Assembly (NCBI GenBank): GCA_002172485.2
Contig: NHFP02000003.1
Span: 87,318-151,317 of the forward strand
DNA length: 64,000 nucleotides
Source: Crocinitomicaceae bacterium TMED114
GTDB lineage: Bacteria; Bacteroidota; Bacteroidia; Flavobacteriales_D; Sanyastnellaceae
Reading direction: 5' to 3'
Below are positions 50,231-59,285 of this stretch, one piece after another. The notes below the pieces were generated by a model. The model worked only from the letters and a program-made list of their open reading frames with translations. It searched no databases and was not told where the DNA came from. Within the stretch, counting starts at the first letter, position 1. Each line of letters starts with the position of its first letter. The position numbers were made by a program, and so were the translations under genes.

Positions 50231-51847
50231 TCAGCTCACAGCTTCATGCTGGACCGGGGCCGCTTGGCGCACGGCTTCGGAGACGCCGGATGCAAACGGC
50301 TTGAAATTTTCATTGAAGCGCATCACCAGGTCATCGGCCTGTTGGTCGTAGGCCACAGGGTCTGCCCATGTGGACCGCGGGTCGAGGAGTCCGCTGTCCA
50401 CGTTGGGAGCGGACAACGGCACATCCCATCCGAATCGGTCACACCGGCGGAATTCCACATCGTTCATCTTGTCTGCCAGAACAGCGCCCAACAAGGTGCG
50501 GGTGTCCTTCAATGCCATGCGGTGTCCGACGCCATGTGGGCCGCCTGTCCAGCCGGTATTCACGAGCCAGACCTGCGTGCCGTGGGCTTCGAGGCGCTCT
50601 CCGAGCATGTCGGCATAGCGACCCGGGTGGAGTGGCAGGAAGGGGGCACCGAAACAGGCGCTGAACACCGTGGTCGGTTCGTGCACGCCATCCTCGGTTC
50701 CCGCCACCTTGGCGGTGTATCCGCTGATGAAGTGGTACATCGCCGTGGCCGTGTCGAGCTTGGCCAAGGGAGGCAACACGCCAAAAGCATCGCAGGTCAG
50801 GAAGAACACGTGGTCGGGGTGTCCACCTCGGCTGTCCGACTTGGCTCCTGCAATGTGGTGGATGGGGTAGCTGACCCGGGTATTCTGGGTCGTGGTCGCA
50901 TCGCTGTAATCCGGCGTCACTCCATCGGCTTCAAACCCGATGTTTTCGAGCAAGGCACCGTGGCGGATGGCCCGGTGGATGTCCGGCTCACGCAACGGCT
51001 CGAGGTCGATGGTCTTGGCGTAACACCCCCCTTCAAAGTTGAATATGCCATCCGGTCCCCAACCGTGCTCGTCATCTCCGATGAGACGCCGGGAAGGATC
51101 GCTGGACAAGGTGGTCTTGCCTGTGCCGGACAGCCCGAAGAAGATGGACGTGCTGCCGTCGAGTCCTTCGTTGGCGGAGCAGTGCATAGGCAGCACATCC
51201 GACTCCGTGGGCAACAGGAAATTCATCGCACTGAACATGCCCTTCTTGATCTCCCCGGTGTAGCCGGTTCCACCAATGAGGATCCTGCGGTGCTTGAAGT
51301 CGAGCACAGCGAAGTTCGACTGGCGCGTACCATGGCGCTCTGGGTCCGCCTTGAAGCCCGGGGCGCAGATGATGTGCCACTCGGGCTGGAAGTGTGCCGC
51401 TTCCCCCGCCGTTGGACGAAGGAACATGTTGTATGCGAACAGGTTGGACCACGCCTTTTCGGCCAGCACGCGGAGGGACCTGCGGTGCTCAGGATGGGCC
51501 CCGACAAAAGCATCACGGGCGTACAACCCTTTGCCATCCAAATATCCCATGAGGTCCTGGTGGAGCCGGGCAGCTTGCTCTGTGGAAATGGGCTGATTGA
51601 TGTCACCCCACCAAACGTCTTGGTCGGTGATGTCGTCTCGGACGATGAAGCGGTCTTGGGGACTTCGGCCTGTGAAGCGGCCGGTTTCGATGGCCAGGGC
51701 GCCTGTGGAGGTCAGCCTGCCTTCTCCGGAGAGCAGGGTCCGCTCAATGAGTTGGGCGGGAGCGAGATTCCACCAGATTTGTCTGGCCTTCTTCAGGCCA
51801 CTTTCGGCCAAATCGGGCCGGAAAGGAGTGTTTCCTTGATGTACCAT
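50231..51847 (-). CDS. pckA: Phosphoenolpyruvate carboxykinase (ATP)
   Basis: 538 residues. Kinase-1a motif GLSGTGKTTLSSD at 238-250, the substrate region TGRSPQDRFIV at 58-70, and the metal/PEP block DDEHGWGPDGIFNFEGGCYAK are all present. It converts oxaloacetate and ATP to PEP and CO2, the entry to gluconeogenesis. The ATG at 51847 has a perfect TACATTTG box 32 nt upstream. Length is normal. Located near mdh, which feeds the same pathway. No regulator seen nearby. Confidence 0.97.
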   Translation of the reverse strand: MVHQGNTPFRPDLAESGLKKARQIWWNLAPAQLIERTLLSGEGRLTSTGALAIETGRFTGRSPQDRFIVRDDITDQDVWWGDINQPISTEQAARLHQDLMGYLDGKGLYARDAFVGAHPEHRRSLRVLAEKAWSNLFAYNMFLRPTAGEAAHFQPEWHIICAPGFKADPERHGTRQSNFAVLDFKHRRILIGGTGYTGEIKKGMFSAMNFLLPTESDVLPMHCSANEGLDGSTSIFFGLSGTGKTTLSSDPSRRLIGDDEHGWGPDGIFNFEGGCYAKTIDLEPLREPDIHRAIRHGALLENIGFEADGVTPDYSDATTTQNTRVSYPIHHIAGAKSDSRGGHPDHVFFLTCDAFGVLPPLAKLDTATAMYHFISGYTAKVAGTEDGVHEPTTVFSACFGAPFLPLHPGRYADMLGERLEAHGTQVWLVNTGWTGGPHGVGHRMALKDTRTLLGAVLADKMNDVEFRRCDRFGWDVPLSAPNVDSGLLDPRSTWADPVAYDQQADDLVMRFNENFKPFASGVSEAVRQAAPVQHEAVS

Positions 51848-51879
51848 GATGTCGGGCTGATCATTGCGAGCCTTCGATA

Positions 51880-51887
51880 CAAATGTA
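51880..51887 (-). promoter_or_regulatory. -7 box of pckA
   Basis: TACATTTG on the minus strand, perfect consensus, leader about 32 nt before ATG 51847. Confidence 0.55.
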
Positions 51888-51959
51888 GAATTCTCCCCTT
51901 TCGTATCCGTGGAAAAAGGGGGGTCAGAATGTTCGGGTAATTCACAAACGTGCCCCCTT

Positions 51960-52370
51960 TCATCCACCCTCGCCGGAACGAAGGGACCGAAGCCACAGAA
52001 TCCACCCACCGATCATGAGTGCCCCGCCAATGGGTGTGACTGGCCCGAGCAAGGCGAACGGCCAGCCCATGTTTTTCAGCAGCAACAGCAGGAAGATGCT
52101 GCCCGAAAAGAGCACCGTCCCCCATTCTACCCATCCGAGTCCCGCCTCATTCCGGGTCGCGGTGGCGCCCAGGATGGCGGCCCCCATGAACAACAAATAC
52201 CGCGACGCCGTCTCGAATGCATCGAGCGCATCGGCATCAAGAACCGCCTCCATGGCGTGAGCTCCAAAAGCGCCACTGACGATTCCAGCGATCAAGAAGG
52301 CCCCTCCGCGTTGCAGATGAACGGAGTTCAGGGGAATGCCCGAAGGCGGATTGGATTCACGGACGCTCAT
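51960..52370 (-). CDS. DUF423 family membrane protein
   Basis: 136 residues with about four membrane segments. GGAFLIAGIVSGAFGAHAMEA at the start and PVTPIGGALMIGGWILW at the end are the DUF423 signature (YwdK/YgdD-type). Function is unknown in any organism I know. The gene is divergent from the fasciclin lipoprotein across a 36 bp gap and is followed by pckA. Confidence 0.9.
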   Translation of the reverse strand: MSVRESNPPSGIPLNSVHLQRGGAFLIAGIVSGAFGAHAMEAVLDADALDAFETASRYLLFMGAAILGATATRNEAGLGWVEWGTVLFSGSIFLLLLLKNMGWPFALLGPVTPIGGALMIGGWILWLRSLRSGEGG

Positions 52371-52377
52371 GCTCCGC

Positions 52378-52384
52378 TAATTTG
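52378..52384 (+). promoter_or_regulatory. Possible -7 box of the fasciclin lipoprotein gene
   Basis: TAATTTG, one base shorter than the consensus, about 22 nt before ATG 52407. Confidence 0.35.
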
Positions 52385-52406
52385 CAACAGCAAACCCGGT
52401 ACCTTC

Positions 52407-52991
52407 ATGCGCCACATTCTGTTCCTGTTGCTGTCCTCCATGGTTCTCTTGCTGACCGCTTGCAGCGGTGGAAATCAGAAAGCGCCGAAGCCCACGCCAG
52501 CTCAAAACGACACCCCCGCTCAGAAGGCTCCGAGCAAAAAGCGCAAAGCCTACACCGAGGAGGAATTGAACCGCCCCTACAGCACCGTGAGCCCCTGGCG
52601 CTTCATCGTCACGGGCCCCGAGACCCAATACTTCGAGCGGCTCGTCGCGTATTCGGAACTGGGCCGAACTGTCCACGGATCCGGGCACACTGTGCTCGTT
52701 CCCCGCGATGAGACCTTCCGGGACAGCAAAGACTGGAAGGCCCTCATCGAGCCCGAGAACACGGAGGCCCTCCAACGCTTCGTCAAGGCCCACATCCTCG
52801 TCGGCTTGAAGGGCCCCAAGTCCATCGAAGGCACCTACGAGAACCTCAACGGAAAGACTGTCGTCATTGAACGGGATGACCGCGGCGAGCTGGTCTGTGG
52901 CGGGGCGCGCCTCCTGGGGCAGGAAGTGGAGACCGACTACGGACTCGTCCTCCCTGTGGTCGGCATGGTGGAAGAGATCCGCTGGAATTGA
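52407..52991 (+). CDS. Fasciclin (FAS1) domain-like lipoprotein
   Basis: 194 residues with a lipoprotein signal (LLLTAC lipobox), a short Lys/Pro linker, and one FAS1-like domain. The FAS1 pattern is read from GSGHTVLVPRDETFRDS (the T-V-L-V/F-x-P-x-D-x-A/T-F block), AHILVG, and the NLNGKTVVIERDDRGELVCGGARLLGQEVETDYGLVLPVVGMV end (the H2-type strand and 'v-h-v-i-D'-like closing). It may mediate surface adhesion. No conserved catalytic residues. Divergent from DUF423 and followed by the FG-GAP protein 36 bp later. Confidence 0.78.
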   Translation: MRHILFLLLSSMVLLLTACSGGNQKAPKPTPAQNDTPAQKAPSKKRKAYTEEELNRPYSTVSPWRFIVTGPETQYFERLVAYSELGRTVHGSGHTVLVPRDETFRDSKDWKALIEPENTEALQRFVKAHILVGLKGPKSIEGTYENLNGKTVVIERDDRGELVCGGARLLGQEVETDYGLVLPVVGMVEEIRWN

Positions 52992-53027
52992 TGTCACACC
53001 GCCCCTTTTGATCCAGTACTACACGTG

Positions 53028-55349
53028 ATGCGCCCCCGTTCCCTCCCCGTCCTCCTGCTCGCCTTGGCCTTCTCCACCCTTGCAGCAGGACAAGGCCTCC
53101 CTGAACTGGGCCGATGGGACACCGTGGTGGTTTTCGGAGAGTCCGGTGCGCCCTTGGACAACCCCTGGGTCGGCGGCCTCACCGCGCCCCAATTCTCCGC
53201 AGCAGACCTCGATGGCGATGGCGTTCAGGACCTCTTTGTCTTTGACCGGAATGGAGGACGGGTCCTCCCCTTTCAAGGCTGCATCTCGGATGTACCGGAA
53301 GCCCCATTGACCTATTTGTACCGGCCCGATTGGCGCACCGCCTTCCCGGAGGGCATGCAGAATTGGGCTTTGCTGCGGGATGCGAATTGCGATGGCGTGC
53401 CGGATGTGTTCCACAACAGCCAGAGCGGCATCCGACTGTGGTTGGGCGAAATGCAAGACGGCCTGGTGGCCTATCCCAACGCCCCGACCACCAACCTCTT
53501 CGGCAACTGGAACTTTGGTGCGGGCGATCAGCAATTGCCGTTGATCTGCCTCAACACCGACATTCCTGCGCTGGACGATTTCGACGGCGACGGCGACCTC
53601 GACATGGTCACCTGGACCGAGACCTCTTCGACCTTGTACGCCTACACAGGACGCGGTGCCACTGAAGGGTCGGTCGGCTGCGGGGACACCTTGGTCTGGG
53701 ACGTCACCAACCGGTGCTACGGCATGCTCGACGAAGCGTCGGAAGACAACGGCCTGTTCATCGGCGACGCCCACACTTGCGGCTTCAACGTGGAAGGGCC
53801 GCGCTGGGAATCCGGCGAACTGACCGGCATCACCCGCCACGCCGGCGGCACCGCGGCCTTGCTCGAATTGGACGGCGACGGCCACCTCGACTTGCTGCTG
53901 GGCGACGTGTCCTACGCCAACCTCATCGCCTGCTACATGGCCGATGCGGTCGATGGACAGGACAGCACCACCGCCACCAACGGCAGCTGGCCGGCCGACC
54001 TCGGCGGGGAGGCGGTCTCCGTGGAGCGGTTCCCGGCCGCCTACCCGATCGATGTGAACCAGGACGGGGTGCGTGACCTCTTGATTGCCCCCAACGTCAC
54101 CTTCGAAATCGACGGCCGCCGCGGGGTGCATTGGTACCGCAATGCCGGTTCGGAATCCCAGCCGGAGTGGGTACTCGAATCCCGCGCCTTCCTTCAGGAC
54201 CGCATGATCGAGGTCGGGCGCGGTGCCTACCCCGCCTTCACCGATTTCGATGCAGACGGCCTGCCCGACCTGGTCGTCGCATGCAAGGAGCGCTACTACG
54301 GCCCCGGCAACACCCCTGCGATGCTGGCCCGGTTCCGCAACGTGGGCACCGCGACAGCCCCCGCCTTCGAGCAGCTCGACACCAACTGGCTGTCTCTGCC
54401 CGACTTCGGTGTGGAAAGCGTGGCACCGGCCTTCGGTGACCTCGACGGCGATGGCGATGACGACCTCCTGCTGGGCGATGAGCTGGGCAACCTGCACCTG
54501 TGGACCAATGGAGCGTCTCCGGGCAACCCTGCGGAATACACCCTGACAGGACCAGCCTTTCCCTCGGCTTCGGGTGACCCCATCGACGTGGGACAATTCG
54601 CCACCCCCTGCCTCTTCGACCTCGATGGAGATGGCGACCTCGACTTGCTGGTCGGCGAAAAAAACGGCGTCGTCAACCTCTTCGAAAACACCGGCGTGGG
54701 CACGGCTGAATTCACCCTCATCTCCGAATCCGCCGGCGAGATTCTGGTGGACAACCTGCTCGGCATCAATGGCTTTTCGACCCCTTCCGTGCTCGACACG
54801 GACGACGGAAGATGGCTCGTGGTCGGAAATGAACTGGGGCACCTCCAAGTGTTTGATCTGCCCGTCAATCCCGTGGAGGATGCCGGCAGCGAATGGGCCG
54901 AAGTCACCGACCAATGGAACGGCTGGGAGGAAGGCGAATTCGCCGCCCCAGCCTTGGAAGACCTGGATGGAGATGGCGCACAGGACCTCGCGCTCGGCAT
55001 CCGGGATGGCGGGGTTACTTTGTGGCATGCCGGGGCGGAAGATGCCGTCCGCGGCTGCTCCCCCATCGTGGACCGCTTGGACGAAATCCGTCCGGACCTG
55101 CTGTCGAACTGGAATCCCGCCCCCAATCCGGTGTCCGCCGGCGGCTGGTTTTCTGCACCGGCCGACGCCCTCTGGCTGATGGACCTGACCGGACGCCACA
55201 TCGCCCGACTCGATGGATCGCAAGGCCGGTTCCGAATGCCGCACGGTGCGGCCACGGGCACCTACCTGCTCCGCCCCGTGACCCAAACCACGACGGGCGC
55301 CCCCCTGTTGGGAAGCGCCCGCCGCATGGTGGTGAAGGCCGACCGCTGA
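53028..55349 (+). CDS. FG-GAP/VCBS-repeat secreted protein with T9SS type-A tail
   Basis: 773 residues. Signal peptide (to AAGQ), then about eight integrin-like calcium repeats with D-x-D-G-D/N-G-x-x-D-L cores: DLDGDGVQDLFVF, DFDGDGDLDMVTW, ELDGDGHLDLLLG, DVNQDGVRDLLIA, DFDADGLPDLVVA, DLDGDGDDDLLLG, DLDGDGDLDLLVG and DLDGDGAQDLALG. These form a beta-propeller with one Ca2+ site per blade. The last ~80 residues (WNPAPNPVSAGGWF, LMDLTGRHIARL) are a type-A T9SS tail. Likely surface adhesion or matrix protein. ATG 53028 was chosen over the GTG at 53025. Convergent with mdh. Confidence 0.9.
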   Translation: MRPRSLPVLLLALAFSTLAAGQGLPELGRWDTVVVFGESGAPLDNPWVGGLTAPQFSAADLDGDGVQDLFVFDRNGGRVLPFQGCISDVPEAPLTYLYRPDWRTAFPEGMQNWALLRDANCDGVPDVFHNSQSGIRLWLGEMQDGLVAYPNAPTTNLFGNWNFGAGDQQLPLICLNTDIPALDDFDGDGDLDMVTWTETSSTLYAYTGRGATEGSVGCGDTLVWDVTNRCYGMLDEASEDNGLFIGDAHTCGFNVEGPRWESGELTGITRHAGGTAALLELDGDGHLDLLLGDVSYANLIACYMADAVDGQDSTTATNGSWPADLGGEAVSVERFPAAYPIDVNQDGVRDLLIAPNVTFEIDGRRGVHWYRNAGSESQPEWVLESRAFLQDRMIEVGRGAYPAFTDFDADGLPDLVVACKERYYGPGNTPAMLARFRNVGTATAPAFEQLDTNWLSLPDFGVESVAPAFGDLDGDGDDDLLLGDELGNLHLWTNGASPGNPAEYTLTGPAFPSASGDPIDVGQFATPCLFDLDGDGDLDLLVGEKNGVVNLFENTGVGTAEFTLISESAGEILVDNLLGINGFSTPSVLDTDDGRWLVVGNELGHLQVFDLPVNPVEDAGSEWAEVTDQWNGWEEGEFAAPALEDLDGDGAQDLALGIRDGGVTLWHAGAEDAVRGCSPIVDRLDEIRPDLLSNWNPAPNPVSAGGWFSAPADALWLMDLTGRHIARLDGSQGRFRMPHGAATGTYLLRPVTQTTTGAPLLGSARRMVVKADR

Positions 55350-55360
55350 TCGGCTTTCGT
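55336..55360 (+). terminator. Possible weak terminator at the FG-GAP gene stop
   Basis: A 7 bp stem with one G-T pair (AGGCCGA/TCGGCTT) around the stop codon, followed by TCGT. The T run is poor, so this is only suggestive. Confidence 0.25.
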
Positions 55361-55365
55361 CAGGT

Positions 55366-56310
55366 TCAAACGCCCATGCCGTCGAGCACGTCGGCGACTT
55401 CCTTGACCGCCTTGGCACTCTCGTGGAGCAGGGCCATCTCGTCGTCGTTGAGCTCGAGCTCGATGATGTCCTCGACCCCCTTGGCACCGAGCTTGACCGG
55501 AACACCGAGGTAAAGGTCGCTCAGGCCGTATTGGCCGGTGAGGCGGGCGCAGCAAGGGAAGATGCGCTTCTGGTCCTTCACGATGGCCTCGACCATCTGC
55601 GCGGCGGCGGCACCCGGTGCGTACCAGGCGGACGTGCCGAGGAGCTGGACGATCTCGCCACCGCCCTTCTTGGTGCGCTGCACGATGGCTTCCAAAGCGT
55701 CGGCGTCGATCATCTCAGTGACGGGAATGCCGCTGACCGTGGTGTAACGCGGGAGCGGCACCATCGTGTCACCGTGCCCGCCCATCAACACGGCTTGAAT
55801 GTCTTTCGGGCTCACGTTGAGGGCCTCGGCGAGGAAGGCGCGGTAACGGGCGGTGTCGAGCACCCCCGCCATGCCGACGACGCGGTGGTCGGGCAGACCG
55901 GCAGTTTTCCAGGCTTGGTACGTCATGACGTCCAGCGGGTTGGACACGATCACGATGATGGCCTCCGGGCTGTGCGGGAGGATTTGCTCGGTCACGCTCT
56001 TCACGATGCCGGCATTGGTCGCGATCAAATCGTCGCGGCTCATTCCAGGCTTTCGCGGCAGGCCGCTGGTGATCACGACCACGTCGCTGCCTGCGGTCTT
56101 GCTGTAATCGTTGGTGCTGCCGACGGTGCGGGTGTCGTAGCTGTTGACCGGGCTGGTCTCCCAGATGTCGAGGGCCTTGCCTTCGGCGAACCCGTCCTTG
56201 ATGTCGAGGAGCACGACTTCGTTGCAAACTTCACGGGTAGCGAGCACATCGGCGCAGGTGGCGCCCACATTTCCGGCTCCGACGACGGTGACCTTGGTAC
56301 GTTGGATCAT
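55366..56310 (-). CDS. mdh: Malate dehydrogenase
   Basis: 314 residues. Rossmann motif VTVVGAGNVGATCA, then VNSYDTRTVGSTNDYSKTAGSDVVVITSGLPRKPGMSR with the substrate-binding Arg, IVSNPLDVMTYQAW, MAGVLDTARYRAFLAE, and the active-site GGHGDTMVPLPRYTTV (His in GGHGD). This is the lactate/malate dehydrogenase family in the MDH-type with Arg before the active-site loop. It interconverts malate and oxaloacetate with NAD+. The TACTTTTG box lies about 27 nt upstream of ATG 56310. Works with pckA in the TCA/gluconeogenic route. Confidence 0.97.
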   Translation of the reverse strand: MIQRTKVTVVGAGNVGATCADVLATREVCNEVVLLDIKDGFAEGKALDIWETSPVNSYDTRTVGSTNDYSKTAGSDVVVITSGLPRKPGMSRDDLIATNAGIVKSVTEQILPHSPEAIIVIVSNPLDVMTYQAWKTAGLPDHRVVGMAGVLDTARYRAFLAEALNVSPKDIQAVLMGGHGDTMVPLPRYTTVSGIPVTEMIDADALEAIVQRTKKGGGEIVQLLGTSAWYAPGAAAAQMVEAIVKDQKRIFPCCARLTGQYGLSDLYLGVPVKLGAKGVEDIIELELNDDEMALLHESAKAVKEVADVLDGMGV

Positions 56311-56337
56311 GTTGGAGGTGTTGGGTGAATCGGTTTG

Positions 56338-56345
56338 CAAAAGTA
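56338..56345 (-). promoter_or_regulatory. -7 box of mdh
   Basis: TACTTTTG on the minus strand, perfect consensus, leader about 27 nt before ATG 56310. Confidence 0.55.
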
Positions 56346-56396
56346 AGGGACGGAATACGGCCAAACCGATGCGCTTCGTTGCAACTTGAACTTTGG

Positions 56397-57515
56397 ATGA
56401 ACCTGCTCATTTTCCTCCCCCTTCTCCTGGCCACCGCGACTGCCACGACGGTCCTGGCCCAACCGGAACCGGACACCTCGCAATGGCCGGATGGCCGACC
56501 CGGTGCGGACTTCAATGTTGTGGACGCCAAGGGCCTCAAGCAAGGGCGCTGGATTCGGGTTTACCCCAACGGCAAGCTTTATTACAGCGGCAGCTTCGAA
56601 AACAGCCGCCCCGTCGGCCACTTCACCTTCTTCCGAGAAACGGGCAAAGTGCTGAGCGAGGTCCGGCACCAAGCGGACTCGGACATCGCCAAGGCCGTTC
56701 TCTATCGCGAAGACGGCACGGAAAGCCACCGTGGACATTATCTGACCGTGCAAGTCGATGGAGAGTGGACCCAATGGAAGGACGGCGAGTGGACCGCGTT
56801 GGACCGTCGGGACCGCGTGCGGGTCGTCGAACACTACACCCGCGACACCCTCGATGGCCCGACGACCACATTCCACCCGAACGGCACGCTGCTGGAAGAG
56901 GGCACGTATGCCATGGGCCTGAAGAATGGCGTGTGGAAGGCCTTCGACCGGGAGGGCCGACCCCGCGGCGTGGAGCATTGGCGGAATGGCCAGCGCAACG
57001 GTCCCGCTCAAGTGATGCAGGACGGGGGTGCCATGCTCAGCGAAGGCCAGTTTGCCTTGGACCTTCCGGTGGGCGAATGGACCACCTACAACCCCGACGG
57101 CAAGGTCCGCTCCTTGATCACTTACGAAGGCGGACGCGTGGTGACCGAAAGCCCGCAAAACGGCGAGTTCTCTTCCGACTACCCCAGCGGCCGCCCGGAA
57201 TGGGTGGGGCGGTATGCCCATGGCCGCCTCGATGGCCCGTTCACTTCCTGGCACGATGCGGGTGAATGGACCATGGTGCCCGCCGAAGCAGGTGGCGGAT
57301 CGGGAATCCCACCGGGCATGGTCGGACCGGGTCGGCGACCGGGAGCCAAGCCAGACGCCCCGATGCGGCGCGAGCTTCGCAACCAACCCATGAAAGAAGT
57401 GGGCGAATACACCGCTGGCGTCAAAGACGGCACCTGGCGCTACTTCGACGAGCAGGGCAACACCATCCGCACTGAACGCTGGTCACTCGGACGGCTCGAA
57501 TCCACCGACGAATGA
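56397..57515 (+). CDS. Exported MORN-repeat-like protein (YwqK-type)
   Basis: 372 residues with a signal peptide (to about LAQ) followed by a run of MORN/YwqK-like repeats: GLKQGRWIRVYPNGKLYYSGSF, FENSRPVGHFTFFRETGKVL, LDGPTTTFHPNGTLLEEGTY, LKNGVWKAFDREGRPRGVEHW, RNGPAQVMQDGGAML and VGEWTTYNPDGKVRSLITY. Each repeat has the G-x-W-x-x-Y/F-x-x-x-G core. The family is often annotated 'antitoxin YwqK' in databases, but no toxin gene is seen here and the protein is exported, so that label does not fit. Its stop overlaps the subtilase start (ATGA). Confidence 0.85.
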   Translation: MNLLIFLPLLLATATATTVLAQPEPDTSQWPDGRPGADFNVVDAKGLKQGRWIRVYPNGKLYYSGSFENSRPVGHFTFFRETGKVLSEVRHQADSDIAKAVLYREDGTESHRGHYLTVQVDGEWTQWKDGEWTALDRRDRVRVVEHYTRDTLDGPTTTFHPNGTLLEEGTYAMGLKNGVWKAFDREGRPRGVEHWRNGQRNGPAQVMQDGGAMLSEGQFALDLPVGEWTTYNPDGKVRSLITYEGGRVVTESPQNGEFSSDYPSGRPEWVGRYAHGRLDGPFTSWHDAGEWTMVPAEAGGGSGIPPGMVGPGRRPGAKPDAPMRRELRNQPMKEVGEYTAGVKDGTWRYFDEQGNTIRTERWSLGRLESTDE

Positions 57516-59272
57516 GGACCGCCGTCGCCGCCATCCTGCTCCTCTTCATGGGGATGGACGCTGGGCTGACAGCCCAGGTGGCGCCCCTGCACCACTGGGT
57601 GGGGTTTGCGGACAAGGTGGGTTGTGGTGTGGACTTGTCCGCCCCGAATGCGGGCAGCTTGTTGCTGTCCCCTCGGGCTTTGGCGCGCCGCGAACGGCAC
57701 AGCATCGTCCTCGATTCCCTGGACCTGCCCGTCTCGCCCGCCTACATCGCCGAAGTCATGGCCATTGGAGAGGTTGAAGGCCAACAGGCCTTTCGGAAGC
57801 TGCACCAAAGCCGTTGGCTCAACGGCATGGTCATCCAAGTCGACACCACCGTGGTCGACTCGGCCGAAACCGCCGCGCTTCTGGACCAAGTGGCCGGATT
57901 GGAGACCGTGATTGAACTCCGGAAAACCCGATTCCACACGCGGCCTTCGCCCGTGCCTGCCCTGACCTCAGTGCGCAACGCGGTCGCCCAAAGCGGCGAC
58001 ACCGAATACGGCGATGCCTGGCTCCAAACCAACCAACTCCGGCTGGACCTGCTGCACGGGCTGGGCCACCGCGGACAGGGCATGATGGTGGGTGTGCTCG
58101 ACAGTGGGTTCGACCGGGTGGACACCAATCCCGCCTTCTCCCGCGCCCGAAGCGAAGGGCGCATCCGAATCGGAGGCAACTTCCCCAATGGAGGGGCCGC
58201 TTCCGAGTGGATTTACCAGGAACACAGCCACGGCGCCATGGTGCTCTCGACCATGGCCGGCGAGCGTACCGACAGCCTGACCTACCTCGGGTCCGCCCCA
58301 GAAGCCAGCTATGTCCTGTTTCGCACCGAGGATGTCGATTGGGAAAACCTCGTGGAGGAATACCACTGGGTTGCGGCGGCTGAACGCGCCGACAGCATGG
58401 GCTGTGACGTGCTCAACACCTCGCTGGGCTACTCCTTGTTTGACGACATCGATGCCAACCACAGCACGGCCGAATTGGACGGCAACACGTTTCCCATCAC
58501 CCGCGCCTCCGACATCGCGGCCACCCGGGGCATGCTCGTCTTCAGCTCGGCTGGCAACAGCGGCAACAGCCCCTGGCAAAAGATCACCGCACCCGCGGAT
58601 GGCGACAGCGTCATCGCCGTCGGAGCTGTGAATGCCTTCGGGCAACACGCCTCCTTCAGCGGATATGGCCCCTCCGCCGATGGACGAATCAAACCCGACC
58701 TCAGCGCCACGGGCCGGGACGCGGTGTACATCCATCCTGACGGCACCATTCGCCCCGGCAACGGCACCTCCTTTTCCTCCCCCATCCTGTGCGGAGCTGC
58801 CACCAGCTTGTGGAGCGCGCACCCGGACCAGCCCGCGTGGGCCATCCGCCGGATCTTGGTTGAATCGGCTTCGCAGGCCGCCGCACCCGACACGGTGCTC
58901 GGATTCGGCATTCCAGACCTCTGGGCCGCCCACCTTGCCCTCGGAGGGACGGCGCCCGCCGGAGACAATGCAGGCGTTCCGCTTCTGATCTATCCCAACC
59001 CCGTGGCGGCTGGCGCGGACCGGCTTCGCGTGGTGTTTCGGGAGGCCAACCTCCTTGCGGCTCCGGGCAGCCCCCTGCAGTGGGAGATCCGCGACGCCCT
59101 GGGCCGCCTCATTGCAGACGGCGAGGTGTCCCGCGGCAAAGAGGCGACCACCACATTGACCCTGGACACAGCGCCTTTGTCCACCGGCACCTACATCCTC
59201 GCGCTGTTTGGCGTGCTGGAGGAAGACCCCAGCCGCATGCCGACGGCTTGGGCACGGTTTGCCGTCGATTGA
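57512..59272 (+). CDS. Secreted subtilisin-like (S8) serine protease with T9SS type-A tail
   Basis: 586 residues. Signal peptide (to LTAQ), a pro-region, and the S8 catalytic triad: Asp 197 in VGVLDSGF, His 240 in HSHGAMV, and Ser 420 in GNGTSFSSP, with the oxyanion Asn in the SSAGNSGNSP block. The last ~90 residues (LLIYPNPVAAGADRL, WEIRDALGRLI) are a type-A T9SS tail. It degrades extracellular protein or processes other surface proteins. Translation is coupled to the MORN-like protein upstream (ATGA). A highly basic exported protein follows 13 bp later. Confidence 0.93.
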   Translation: MRTAVAAILLLFMGMDAGLTAQVAPLHHWVGFADKVGCGVDLSAPNAGSLLLSPRALARRERHSIVLDSLDLPVSPAYIAEVMAIGEVEGQQAFRKLHQSRWLNGMVIQVDTTVVDSAETAALLDQVAGLETVIELRKTRFHTRPSPVPALTSVRNAVAQSGDTEYGDAWLQTNQLRLDLLHGLGHRGQGMMVGVLDSGFDRVDTNPAFSRARSEGRIRIGGNFPNGGAASEWIYQEHSHGAMVLSTMAGERTDSLTYLGSAPEASYVLFRTEDVDWENLVEEYHWVAAAERADSMGCDVLNTSLGYSLFDDIDANHSTAELDGNTFPITRASDIAATRGMLVFSSAGNSGNSPWQKITAPADGDSVIAVGAVNAFGQHASFSGYGPSADGRIKPDLSATGRDAVYIHPDGTIRPGNGTSFSSPILCGAATSLWSAHPDQPAWAIRRILVESASQAAAPDTVLGFGIPDLWAAHLALGGTAPAGDNAGVPLLIYPNPVAAGADRLRVVFREANLLAAPGSPLQWEIRDALGRLIADGEVSRGKEATTTLTLDTAPLSTGTYILALFGVLEEDPSRMPTAWARFAVD

Positions 59273-59285
59273 CGTTCTTCACCCC

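Noticed and set aside
56397-57515. Toxin-antitoxin system (YwqK family antitoxin)
   Set aside because: The MORN-like protein has a signal peptide, and its coupled neighbour is a protease, not a toxin; the database label is based on repeats only.
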